From Rhododendron vialii (lineage: Eukaryota > Streptophyta > Magnoliopsida > Ericales > Ericaceae), in assembly GCF_030253575.1 (NCBI RefSeq), contig NC_080569.1, forward strand, positions 4,403,501 through 4,467,500: a stretch of DNA of 64,000 nt, in the 5' to 3' direction. Positions 37,236-48,181 of the stretch are shown here, piece by piece. The position numbers and the translations under genes were made by a program. The notes under the pieces were generated by a model. It made no database searches, was not told the DNA's origin, and saw only the letters and a list, made by a program, of their open reading frames with translations. The number at the start of each line of letters is the position of its first letter. Position 1 is the stretch's first letter.

Positions 37236-37445
37236 TTCAGTGCCGGGTGGGTACCAAGTGGTGCCCGCTCGCCGCATCTGGGCAGTCCATTTCGGTTTTG
37301 GACGATTCGGATTTGAAGAGAGAAAGAGGAGATCTAGAGAGTGGTGGGGGAGAGGAGAGAGAGGGTTTCAATCTAGGCCGTCCATCACACTTTTGGACGA
37401 TCCGAATGGGTTGCTCAGGCACCAAGGGGGACCTCAGTGTGAACC
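37236..37445. repeat. Foldback (MITE-like) element, copy 2
   Basis: Same layout as 21030-21290: GTGGGTACCAAGTGGTGCCC at the left, a GAGAGAAAGAGGAG centre, CTTTTGGACGATCCG and CAGGCACCAAGG at the right. The two copies are clearly diverged. Confidence 0.65.
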
Positions 37446-37901
37446 ATATTTTTTGTATTGAGCAATGAGTCCATTTTCACCATTGTTATCCCTTGCTTGC
37501 AAACCCATGTTCTTCCGGATCCGACTATGATGCCCTAGTTTGGTATGGGGCATTCATACCCTCATTTTCCCTTAAATCACTTTTTTTTTAGTCTCACCAT
37601 TGGTTTGATCCCTCTCATAGTAAGTGTAGCTATATACTTTGATAACTGATGGTACACGTTGTGGTAAGTGTGGTCATATATTGTGGTAAGTATGATCATA
37701 GTAAATGGTATGTAAAGCCAGTTTGTGTGGTAACTAAAATTGTAGTACTTTTTTTGCTGGAAAATCATAAAATTGCCTTGTTTTGTGAGTGGTTTTGATC
37801 TGATGACCGAGATTTATCCATTTTTCATATTTACGGCTGCGATTTATTCATTTTTTAAATAAATAAATCGTTCATTGGTTAGATTTGACGTTGATCATTT
37901 C

Positions 37902-39085
37902 AAAGTGAAGTTGATCGAGCAGCTATACACAATTGATCGAATTACATTGGTTTGATATGCTGACACTTTCAAAACCACATGACTCGACCATTGACTATTG
38001 ATATTCAATCAAGTTAATTTTGATATTAAGAGTTCAGAATTTTCTAATATTAGATTCATTCACATCCTTCTTTTAAATTTAATTGGTAATCGTCGTCATG
38101 CGGTTAGGAGACATTTGGGAGACAGATAAGTGATCTCGAAAGCTTTTTTTCCACGAGGAAAAGGATCCTTTCCGGTCCATGAAAATGGACTAGACCATCC
38201 AGTTAGCCAGTTTATAGGCTTTTTTTCGGATTTGTCTTGATGATCCAAACCGTTCACACTTCAAAACTTGTCGCCAATGTCAATCACGTCGAAAACCAGG
38301 TTGATTGGATACCGGTTGATGAAATTTCCAAATGCATTTGTCTTGAGATAAATAGGTTAAATGAATTCTGATTCGGTGTTATAATCTTATTATGCTGTAA
38401 TATTGTCCGATCTACTTGAATTTTGGTGTGACTAATGCACTCGAAAAAGCTCTAAAATACGAACAGCTTGAAATTGAATCATCAAAGTATGCCTTAAGGG
38501 TGACCCGCTAACAGGCCAACTGGAGGGTCTAATCAATTTTCATTGACACAAACCAAGAATATTTTAGTTTTGAAAGTGTGATTACTATGCACAAACATAG
38601 CCGCGACAAATTACTGTTGGCTGCAGTGAATTACTCTTGGCTGCTAAGTTTTGAAAACGTGATTGCTATGCACGATGCTCTTGTGTTTTACATGTCTCTT
38701 GGCCGTGAAGAATTACTTTTGGGCACAAATAATTACACTTGGCCGCACCGAATTACTCTTGGCGGCAAAGTTTAGAATTACTCTTGGCCGTAAAGAATTA
38801 CTCTTGGCCGCAACGAATTACTCTTGGCTATGAGTAATTCTTTGCGGGCCACAACAAATTACTTTTGGCCACGAAGAACTACTTATGGCCGCAAATAATT
38901 ACACGAGGAAAAATGTCAATTTTGGACTTGAGTGGCCTAATAAGCTAAGTGGAGCCGCCTCACCTTGTATGACTCCACTCAACCAATGGCTTCACAAACT
39001 TCCAATCTCGTTTATTTCCTTAGTTTAGAGTTATATTAATCAATTAGTTTTCACACCAAAGATGTTGTGAAGCAACAGGGAATTA
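37902..39085. repeat. Segmental duplicate of the A-upstream region
   Basis: Blocks such as CAGCTATACACAATTG, GAGACAGATAA, TTGTCTTGAGATAAATAGG and CAAACTTCCAATCTCG match 31642-32440 in the same order. The copy here lacks the left arm of the hairpin seen at 31673 and carries an extra ~345 bp (about 38560-38905) made mostly of a minisatellite. Confidence 0.8.
38605..38912. repeat. ~21 bp minisatellite (GAATTACTCTTGGCCGC)
   Basis: About a dozen degenerate units of GAATTACTCTTGGCCGCAA, best conserved between 38745 and 38835. It is absent from the homologous region upstream of A, so it arose or was inserted after the duplication. Confidence 0.8.
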
Positions 39086-39442
39086 TCCTTTTTTATGGCT
39101 TCCGGAATTATCAGAAAATATTAATATGAGAAAAATAATTTCCACACGAAAGATGCTTATGCAGTTGACAGGGAATGACAACTTTGTTTATTGAAATACA
39201 AGAGTCAACTCTTGGAGAATCACAAATGGAGTGGAGTGCAGTTGATACCTCCTTTATACTCCCATGCACATGAGCAAGGTTCGATTCCCGTAAGCACACA
39301 TCCCCCTCCCAAAGTCCCCTACTCTAAACCGTAAGCACACATCCCCCTCTCTAAGTCCCCTACTCTAGAGTAGATTAGGATTAATAAATAGCAAAAAAAA
39401 AAAAAAACTCTCGGAGAACCGAGAAGTTTTTGGGTGTCGAAA

Positions 39443-39540
39443 CTAAGGACTCGTTCCGCTAAGGTTCGTATTTTTTAAGGACTTATTTTTCCTTTTTTCG
39501 AGACAGGTCATTCTCTTACAATACACCTTTAAAAGTATAT
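39443..39540. mobile_element. Half of a Tourist-like MITE
   Basis: GGACTCGTTCCGCTAAGG, then TATTTTTTAAGGACTT and CGAGACAGGTCATTCTC match the left arm of the element at 20242. The right arm is missing. Confidence 0.6.
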
Positions 39541-40560
39541 AGGGTATATTTCAATAGATGGGGGTACATATAAGGGTATTTATGGATTATATTCCGACAC
39601 GGTTATGATTACGGTTCGATTCGGTTTTCGGTTCGGTTATCATATAAAATCGAAACTAGAACCTAACAGCCGATTTTTTAAAATCAATAACCAAAACCAC
39701 GGTTAAAATTTGGTTCGGTACGATTTGGTTAATCAACGGTTCGAACGCGATTGCCATCCTGCTATAGATATTTAAATTACTTGCCTCAGACTTTCTGTTA
39801 GTATGATAATGCTCAGAAGAGTAATTTATAAATCCGAATTGAACAAAAAACTCTTCTGTAAGTGGTTTTTGAAAAACTCTTCAAAATGATCTGCTGCTGC
39901 TCTCAACTCTCGCACACTAAATCTTTGCTCTTGTGGATTTTAGTAGTTTGGAATGTGTTTCAAAGACTCTTTCTTACTTGTGATCGCATTTCCGTTCACA
40001 CACCCGCATGTGAATTAAGTGATCCTTGTCAAATACAATAAAGCATAATGCAATGGAAACTCCCAAACAGAACCATTTGTTTGGAAAGAGGGAAGTGGGC
40101 TTGTTAATTTGTTTCCTCTTCCTCTCTCTTCAAATTCTCCCTCCGGCCACATTCTCTTCACTTTCTTCTCTCTTCTACGGTTGAACTCCAAAGTTAGTGA
40201 CAGAATCAGACCGGTCACTATATAAATCAAAATTCAATCTTTTATATACTTATCTATGTCCGACTCCGATCAAACTGGTTTCTACTGTGCGAGATCTCCA
40301 AAATGAACATTTCAGATTGATGCTATCAATATACGGTGGAGCCCACAAGTGCCGGTGGCAAAAACTGTGGGTTTTCCAATGCGACAAAATTTAAACCCAG
40401 GTAGTTGAAAAGAGAGAATTAATCCTAACTAGATCTTCTCCTCACAAAGTGCAAACCATAATCGAGCGATTCCACTTCCACATTCCTTGCAAAAATTTTG
40501 TTTCCATATTTTCCACAACAAAGTGGGTTTGCGCTTAATCAACTAATACCATCATCATCA

Positions 40561-42593
40561 TGTTTACACCCATTTTTGGCCAAAAATCAGGAAATGGATT
40601 TACGGGTTAAAAGGTAGCCTCGAGGGTCGAGGCCCTAGCCTTGAAAGACCTTACGACCAGTTGCCCACGAATTATGGCCGGTTATTAAGAAATGATGGGC
40701 CTTCCATATAGGCCTAAATCAGTCAAAGGCCTAAGGCTTGAATCAGTCCACCAGGCCTGAGTATTTCGTCCAGGCCTAACCCAAATTCCTAGAAGTAACG
40801 AAGGCCTAAGAAATGGGCCCAAATTGGTAGAAGCCTTGGTTTTCTCACCAGGCTTGGGCTCAGAAGGCTTACATTGGGCAAAGGCCCATGATTTACCAAC
40901 AAGTTTAGGCCCAATTGATGAAAGGCCCACTGCTTTAAGAGCATCATTAAAGTCTTTAAGGAGCAATTAGGGGGCCTTAAGCTGCTCACAAGTAGCTCAA
41001 AAGGCCTTAAGCTGCTCACAAGCAGCTCACAATGAGTTCAAAGGCCTTAAGCTGCTCACAAGCAGCTCACAAGTAGCTTAAAGGCCTTAAGCTGCTCACA
41101 AGCGGCTCAAAGGCCTAGAATGTTCTTGTTTGGCAGATCTAGGTAAGCTGCTTACAAGCAGCTCAAGATCTGAGTCTTTACTATCCTTTAGCATGAAGCA
41201 AGGCTTGGGACACGTGGCAACCATGTATGGAGACATCCCAAGCAGCTCACAAGCAGCTTAGGCCTGGACAAGCAGCTCAAAGGCCTATATCTAACATCAT
41301 ATAAGCTGCTCACAAGCAGCTCAACCAAGCCTGCGTTTTTGGCCTTGGTGGGCCCAAATATCCCTTTTTTATAAACATCCATGCTCATAAGCAGCTTAAA
41401 GGCCTCAAGCTGCTCACAAGCAGCTCAAAGGCCTAGAATATTCTTGCTAGACAGATCTGGGTAAGCTGCTCACAAGCAGCTCAAGGTCTGAACTGGTGGG
41501 ACCCCATTCTTCAGCATGAAGCAAGGCCAGAGACAGGTGGCGCACATGCAGCCCTTGGAGCTGTTGGTGAATGATTCATGCAGACCTAAGCAAGCTGCTC
41601 ACAAGCAGCTCATCCAGGTCTGGTTAATCCTTTGTTTCTGGATCCTTCTTCCGTGAAAGATGAACCTCAGAGGATTTAAGGGCCCACAAGGGATGCAAGG
41701 ACCAATAAAATGGTGGGAAGGCCTGAAGAAGCCTTGGTCTTCAGCATTGGTGGGCCCAAAAGACGTCCAGTCAAGCAGTAGCTGCTCACAAGCAGCTCAA
41801 AAGCCTGGATGCTGAAGTTCCTTTTACTCTTTTACAAAGTTTTATGCAGAAAAGAAGGGCTTTTCAGGCCTTTACCATTTCCCGGGAGTAAAGGGCAAGT
41901 TTTTATCAAAGAATAGCCTCTCATTGGAGCATTTTGAAGCAGCTCAAAAGGGACACTTGGCAGCCATGCATGAAGGCCTGTGGAAGCAGCTTGAACAGCT
42001 CAAGACCTGGAACATCTGCCTATAAATACCAGAGTTGAAGGCTTTGGCAAAGGTCCCCGACCATCAAGCCCACGGCTTATGCATATTTATTTTTCCTTTA
42101 TCTTTTATCTTTAGGTCCACGACCATCAAAGCCCATGGCTTATCCAAATTTCATTTCATTTATCTTTTAACTATTTTTATCTTTCGGTCCCCGACCAAAC
42201 AAGCCCACGGCTTATCGTTCAATTACCTTTACTTTCTAAAATAGTTTGTACTCAATCTAGCCAAGCCTAGATTTTATTTCATTTCCTTGTAATCAGATTT
42301 TGTTAAACCGTTAATAAAGTCCATTTATTTCTGTTTTAGGCCTTGCTCTACCTTTCTGTCCATTTTTCACACAATTAGGAAATTTTAAGTCCTTAGCCCG
42401 CAAAGGCAAACCACGAACCTCCTCACGGTCTCCACCCTTAGGCCGTGCACTTTCGTTCGATTAGAAGTCAGATTGAGGCTTCCAGGCCTTGATACATACT
42501 TGGGCAGCAATCCTGCCCTGACACGCCCGCATCAGGCCTAGAACTGCACTACTCGCTGTTCCTAGTCCAATTGTTACTTTTCGAAAACAATCA
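40561..42593 (+). mobile_element. Solo LTR of a retrotransposon (2,033 bp) in the promoter of pseudogene B
   Basis: Begins TGTTTACACCC and ends AAAACAATCA (TG...CA), flanked on both sides by CATCA (40556-40560 and 42594-42598), a 5 bp target duplication. Inside are a TATA box (CTATAAATACC, about 42020) and an AATAAA near 42312, in the order expected for U3-R-U5. The sequences just outside (GGGTTTGCGCTTAATCAACT and the (CAT)n run) continue across the insertion, as in copies C and D. No internal coding region is present, so it is the solo-LTR product of recombination. Its large size suggests a Ty3/gypsy-type parent, but the family is not proven. Confidence 0.82.
40970..41830. repeat. Palindromic minisatellite GCTGCTCACAAGCAGCTC inside the solo LTR
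   Basis: More than a dozen copies of AAGCTGCTCACAAGCAGCTC, often followed by AAAGGCCT, at irregular spacing. Each unit is itself a near-palindrome (GCTGCTnnnnAGCAGC), so each can form a small hairpin. Confidence 0.88.
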
Positions 42594-42661
42594 CATCATC
42601 ATCTGTGGGTTTGTACTTAATCAACTCATACCATCATCATCATCATCTCCCTCTGCTCTGC

Positions 42662-42668
42662 TATAATA
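42662..42668 (+). promoter_or_regulatory. TATA box of pseudogene B
   Basis: TATAATA about 45 bp before the former ATG (42710), in the same context as in the other copies (CTCTGCTATAA). The solo LTR ends about 70 bp upstream, so upstream promoter elements have been pushed 2 kb away. Confidence 0.55.
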
Positions 42669-42709
42669 CAGAAAGAGTCCCCATTCTTTTGTCCCATCAA
42701 AAACCAGAT

Positions 42710-45700
42710 ATGACGACCATTAAATAACCCTGCATTCTTCTTTTCTTCGCTCTCTTTCTCTCACTACATCCATTTGAAGTCAAATCATCACCAACAACAC
42801 AAGCAGAAGCTCTAGTCAACTGGAAGAACACCCTTGCATCTCCTTCTTCTTTAAATTCTTGGTCTCTAAGCAATCTCAAAAACCTCTGCAACTGGACCGG
42901 AATCCTCTGTGCCACCACCAGATCTGTCTCCAGCATAAATCTAACCAATGCAAACCTCACTGGAACCATCGAAAGCTTTGACTTCGCTCCCTTCCCAAAC
43001 CTCACCATTTTCGACCTCAACAACAACAATCTCATTGGGTCAATTCCACCAAATATTGGTAACCTCTCAAGTCTCCAATTCTTGGACTTGAGCAACAACA
43101 ATTTTGTCGAAGTGATTCCGTTGGAGATTGGATTGTTGTCGGAGCTAGAGTACATTAGTCTCTTCAACAACGATCTAAATGGGTCAGTCCCATATCAAGT
43201 TACCAATCTCCAAAAGGTATGGCACTTAGACTTTGGAAAGAACTATTTAGAAACTCCAGATTGGTCCAATTTTTCGGGTATGGAGTCTCTGTCACACCTT
43301 AGCTTTTATCTGAATGAATTCACTTTGGGATTCCCTGAGTTTATACCCAAATGTTTTGAGTTTGAAGTACCTTGACTTGTCGTTCAACCTATTCGCTGGC
43401 CAAATCCCAGATTCAGTGTTCACCCGGTTGGGAAATCTTGAATATCTCAATCTTACTAGTAATTCATTTTCAGGGCCATTGTCATTGAACTTTTCCAAGC
43501 TTTCTATGCTCAAAGCTCTTCGCTTGGGAAATAACCAATTCAGTGGTCAAATTCCTGAGTTCATTGGTTCACTTTCTGGTCTTCAAATCATTGAACTTTA
43601 TAACAACTCATTTGAAGGCCCAATTCCTTCTTCCATAGGCCAACTTGGGAATCTTCAACATCTTGATCTTAGCATGAATGCCTTGAATTCCTCAATCCCT
43701 TCTGAGCTTGGTTCTTGTTCTAACCTAACCTACTTAGCTCTGGCCTTGAATTCACTTACCGGAGATTTACCTTTGGCCTTGTCAAACCTGAAGAGGATAT
43801 CTGAATTGGGTTTATCCGCTAACTTTTTCTCCGGTGAGATTTCACCTTGTTTCTTCACCAACTGGACCCAACTGATATCTTTGCAACTTCAAAACAATTC
43901 CTTCACTGGTAACATTTCATCTGAAATTGGGCAATTGACACAGCTCAATTACCTTTTCCTTTATGACAACCAATTCTATGGCTCTATCCCACTGGAGGTT
44001 GGAGACTTGACAGGTTTGACCGAATTAGACCTTTCAACGAATCAACTCTCTGGTCCAATTCCTCATAGTATTGGGAATCTCAAAAATCTCACACTGTTGC
44101 AGCTCTTTTCCAACAATCTCAGTGGACCGATTCCTCCAGAGATTGGAAATCTAATATCATTGCAAGTTCTTGATCTTAACACCAACGAACTGACTGGGGA
44201 ATTGCCTAACAACCTCTCCAGCCTCAATAATCTTCAGAGACTCTTCTTGTATGTTAACAAACTATCAGGTACCATCCCCAGTGACTTGGGGAAGAATAGT
44301 CCTTTGGCCAATGTTAGCTTTTCTGAGAACAACTTTTCGGGTGAGCTACCACCCGGGCTATGTAACGGTCTTGCTCTCCAGGAATTGACAATAAACGTAA
44401 ATGGTTTCAATGGGTCATTGCCCGAATGCTTGAAGAACTGCTCAGAACTAACTAGAGTCCGTCTTGAATGGAATCAGTTTTCTGGAAACATTTCTGAGGC
44501 GTTTGGAGTCTACCCGAATCTTTACTTCATCACTCTGATGGGTAATCTATTTTCAGGTGAGCTCTCTCCACAGTGGGGAGAATGTACCAATCTCACAAAC
44601 ATGCAGTTTGATGGGAATAGAATTTCTGGTGAAATACCGGTTCAGTTAGGCAACTTGACCAGTTAGGCATCCTAAGCCGGAGCTCGAACGAATTGACTGG
44701 TGAAATTCCCACTGAGTTGGGGAATTTAGGCCATCTGTTGAACCTCAATCTGAGCAACAACCATTTAACGGGAGAGATTCCTCCGAGTTTCGGTAACTTA
44801 ACAGACCTTCAGCTTCTTGATTTATCGAAAAACAAGTTGAATGGGACTGTTACAAATGAGCTTGGAAGCTGTGAGAGCTTATTGAGCTTGAACTTGGGAA
44901 GTAACTATTTATCTGGAAGTATCCCATCAGAGCTAGGCAACTTGATTGCACTGCAGTATCTTTTGGACCTCAGTAGCAATTCATTGTCAGGAACAATTCC
45001 CCCTAGCCTGGGATATCTTATCTCATTGGAGAATCTCAATTTATCACACAACAATCTCTCAGGTACTATTCCTTCGGCCTTAACCGGCATGGTTAGTTTA
45101 CGGTCAATTGATTTCTCCTACAATGAGTTGTCCGGTCCAATTCCCTCAGGTAACATTTTCCAAAACGCATCGGGAGCTTACCTTGGAAATTCAGGATTGT
45201 GTGGAAATGCAGAAGGATTATCCCCTTGTAATGCATATTCCACAAGTGGGACGTCAAAGAGGTTCGACAAAAAGGTTCTGATTGGCGTCATTGTCCCTGT
45301 TATCGGCGTCTTAGTTTTGGTTGCTGTCATTGTTGGATGCCTCATCCTTCGTAGGCCATCGAAGCAACGCGTCGAAAGCACCAAAATGGACGAAAGTTTT
45401 GAGTCACTCATTTGGGAAAGAGAAGGAAAATTCACTTTTGGAGATATTGCAAAAGCCACGGAGGACTTCAACGAGACATACTGCATTGGGGAAGGAGGGT
45501 TCGGAACCGTTTACAAAGCGGTGTTGCCAACGGGTCAACCAGTGGCAGTAAAAAGGCTCCATGTGACAGACTCAAATGACATTCCATTGGTGAATCGTCG
45601 GAGTTTCGAGAATGAGATTCGAACTCTAACAGAAGTTAGGCACCGGAATATCATCAAGCTCTATGGGTTTTGTTCCATGAAAGAGCACTTGTACTTGGTT

Positions 45701-46691
45701 TATGAGTACATAGAGAGGGGCAGCTTGGGAAAACTATTGTACAGTGATGATGGGGCAGTAGAACTAGGGCGAGGTACAAGGGTGAGGATTGTTCAAGGTG
45801 TGGCTCACGCTCTTGCTTACTTGCACCATGATTGCTCTCCTCCTATAGTCCACCGCGACGTATCTATGAATAACATTCTGCTCGAGTCACAGCTCGAGCC
45901 ACGACTATCAGATTTTGGAACTGCGCGATTGTTGAGCCCTGATTCGTCTAACTGGACCTCGGTTGCTGGTTCTTATGGGTACATGGCTCCAGGTAAGCTT
46001 AAGTCGAGTTTACGCATCTTTTCCTCAGTCTCTTCAATTTAATTTCTAGGCATCCCAAACTTGTTAGTTTTTTGTACTAATTTGGACTGAATGAATGCAC
46101 CTAAATATTCACATCTCTAGTCATAAAACTCTGTGTGTGTGTGTGTGTGTAATTATAATTCTATCTACAAATTCAAGATCCAAATGCAACATCCCCTTCT
46201 ATGAGCAAGAATATTTTTATTCTTGTTTAGGTTTCCTTTTCTCTAACAAATTGCACAAAGCTGCAGCTTGCACTTGCTATGCTAGTCATAGAGAAATATG
46301 ATGTCTATACTTTTATTGAGCAGAAAATTTTGATAAAATGTTGGTTTCGCTTGGTTGTTGTGCAGAGCTGGCACTTTCTATGCGAGCCACAGAGAAATGT
46401 GATGTTTACAGCTTCGGAGTGGTTGCCCTAGAAGTACTGATGGGAAGACATCCAGCAGAACTCTTGACTACTATATCATCATCATTGTCATCTAATTACG
46501 AGGACCTATTATTGAAGGACATGCTAGACCAACGTCTCCCCCCTCCGTCAGGCGAAATGGCAGAGGGAGTGGTGTTTGTAGTTTCGGTGGCCTTAGCATG
46601 CACACAAGCAGCGCCAGAGACACGGCCCACTATGCGATTCGTCACACAGGAACTTTTAGCACGAACTCAGGCATCAGGCATGCTTGTCTGA
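42710..46691 (+). pseudogene. LRR receptor-like kinase pseudogene, copy B
   Basis: Aligns throughout with A, C and D: first part 42710-45992, second part 46366-46691, same intron position. It cannot make the full protein. Codon 6 is TAA (42725-42727) where A has a Glu codon. An extra T in the run at 43353-43356 shifts the frame in the LRR region, and a missing A near 44662 shifts it again and gives a stop at 44664-44666. A short duplication near 46670 alters the C-terminus (SGMLV). The kinase part is still open and keeps [25 protein letters not shown] and AGSYGYMAP, so decay is recent. The 5' half is A-like, but the LRR part near 44690-44800 ([16 protein letters not shown]-like) is C-like, which suggests a mosaic. 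A truncated product from a downstream start cannot be excluded. Confidence 0.88.
46255..46315 (+). other. Decayed duplicate of exon 2 start in the intron of B
   Basis: AAGCTGCAGCTTGCACTTGC and GAGAAATATGATGTCTATAC, the counterpart of the relic in A. A (GT)n run lies earlier in the same intron (46131-46150). Confidence 0.7.
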
Positions 46692-48127
46692 ACCATTGGA
46701 CACTATAAAAATGAGCAAGATAGCAAGCCCTCAGAAGTAGGAGGGACAACTTGAAAAGGAAATGTACATCATGTTAGGTGGAAAATGAGGGTGTTAGGTA
46801 ACATTCTTAGGGATTTGCAGTCGGATTACTGTCCTTCCACAGTCCAATGACTTCCCTTCCAAACCTGTAATTGATCCATTGGAATCAAATTTCCACCGGA
46901 TTGATTTGGCTTGATCATGAGCAACTTATTATAGCCTTGATAACAAATGTGTACTCTGCAACCGTTAAATCCCACGGCTTTCGGCTTCCTCTGAACATCC
47001 AGACCGACTTTCTACCAATTGAATTTAACGGCTAAAAATATTAAACATTATCATTTTTTTCTAGATTTAGCTCCAAATGTTAGCCAATGGCTCTGTGGAT
47101 CTTGAAGGGAGGAAAATGAATATCAAACTCCAAATAATATATCAAACAGACATAACAAACCCAAGTTAGGGAGCATGAAAATGCATATTTACGCACCTAT
47201 CGATAATGCAAAATGGGAACTCCCAAGCAGCTGCACTTGTTTGGAGTCTTTGGACAGAAGGAAGTGGCATTTTCTCTCTCTCCACTTCTACACTCCTTTT
47301 TGGTTTCCTTCACTTAAACCACTAAACATCAACTCATTAAACGTAGGTTGTGGAAATCGGAGCACTAATCCTAAAGCTGCTCCTCGCAAAATGCAAACCA
47401 TTATCGTGTGATTCCACCTCTACACTCCTTGTTGGATTCCCTCATTTATATTTATGGAGGTCCAATAATTCGTGGCCTAAAAGATTTATCTTTGGATCGG
47501 ACCTAATTTATTTTGTTTTGTTATTTTTCATTTACTCCGACTTTGTATGATGAGTGCAGACAATATCAAAGAAAAATAAAACTATACAGTAGTAAAGAAA
47601 AAGTAAAAAAATTTAGTGCATTTTCTGAACTCATGGGGTTCGATTGAACCCCTGAAACCTAACCGCAGCTGCCCCTGCTACACACTCTTGGCACATGTTC
47701 TCCAAGTGCTTTCTTTGCAGTTGTTGACGATATTTGGGTCAGTTTTGCTCTCTGTTTTTGGTGAGGTCTTTCCTCTTTGGTTGTAATCTCTTTGTAAATC
47801 CGTTTGTAAAACTTCGTTGATAGTGAAATCGACGTACCTTTAATTTAGAGGGAACCAAGTAAAGATTGATATGTGTCTTGTTTCATTGTGAAATCGGCGT
47901 ACCTTTAATTTAGAGGGAACATAGTAAAGATTGATATGTGTCTCGTTTCATTTGCGCAATTGATATTTATTCGCTTCATTGTTATTATCACTATATTTCT
48001 TCCATGATTTGAACTAGTGGGAAGTCAGCCTATTTTTCCAACACTCCCGTATGATAAACGTTTCCACAACAAAGTGGGTTTGCGCTTAATCAACTCATAC
48101 CATCATCATCATCTCCCTCTTCTCTGC
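46692..48127. other. Spacer between B and C
   Basis: No gene. After a short shared 3' flank the sequence to about 47170 is unique. From 47200 it is homologous to the regions upstream of B and D. A 65 bp tandem duplication (47823-47887 and 47888-47951, starting GTGAAATCG and ending TTTCATT) lies about 230-360 bp before the ATG of C. Confidence 0.6.
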
Positions 48128-48134
48128 TATAAAA
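48128..48134 (+). promoter_or_regulatory. TATA box of kinase gene C
   Basis: TATAAAA 48-54 bp before ATG 48182, in the same CTCTGCTATAAAAC context as in D. Confidence 0.7.
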
Positions 48135-48181
48135 CAAAGTCCCATTCTCTTTTTCCCATGAAAACTTCACCAAAACCAGCT

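Larger units (their letters stand above)
37446..40560. other. Spacer between kinase A and pseudogene B
   Basis: No gene. It contains a diverged copy of the A-upstream sequence (37902-39085), a minisatellite, a short direct repeat (CGTAAGCACACATCCCCCTC near 39290 and 39331), a Tourist MITE half (39443-39540), a GGTTCGGTTCGG-type low-complexity patch (39600-39730), and from about 40040 a block homologous to the regions upstream of C and D (AACTCCCAA, GGAAGTGGGCTTG, GCAAACCATAATCG). Confidence 0.6.

Noticed and set aside
48017-48181. N-terminal extension of kinase C
   Set aside because: Same reasoning; it crosses the TATA box, and the other copies start at the MTTI/MATI position.
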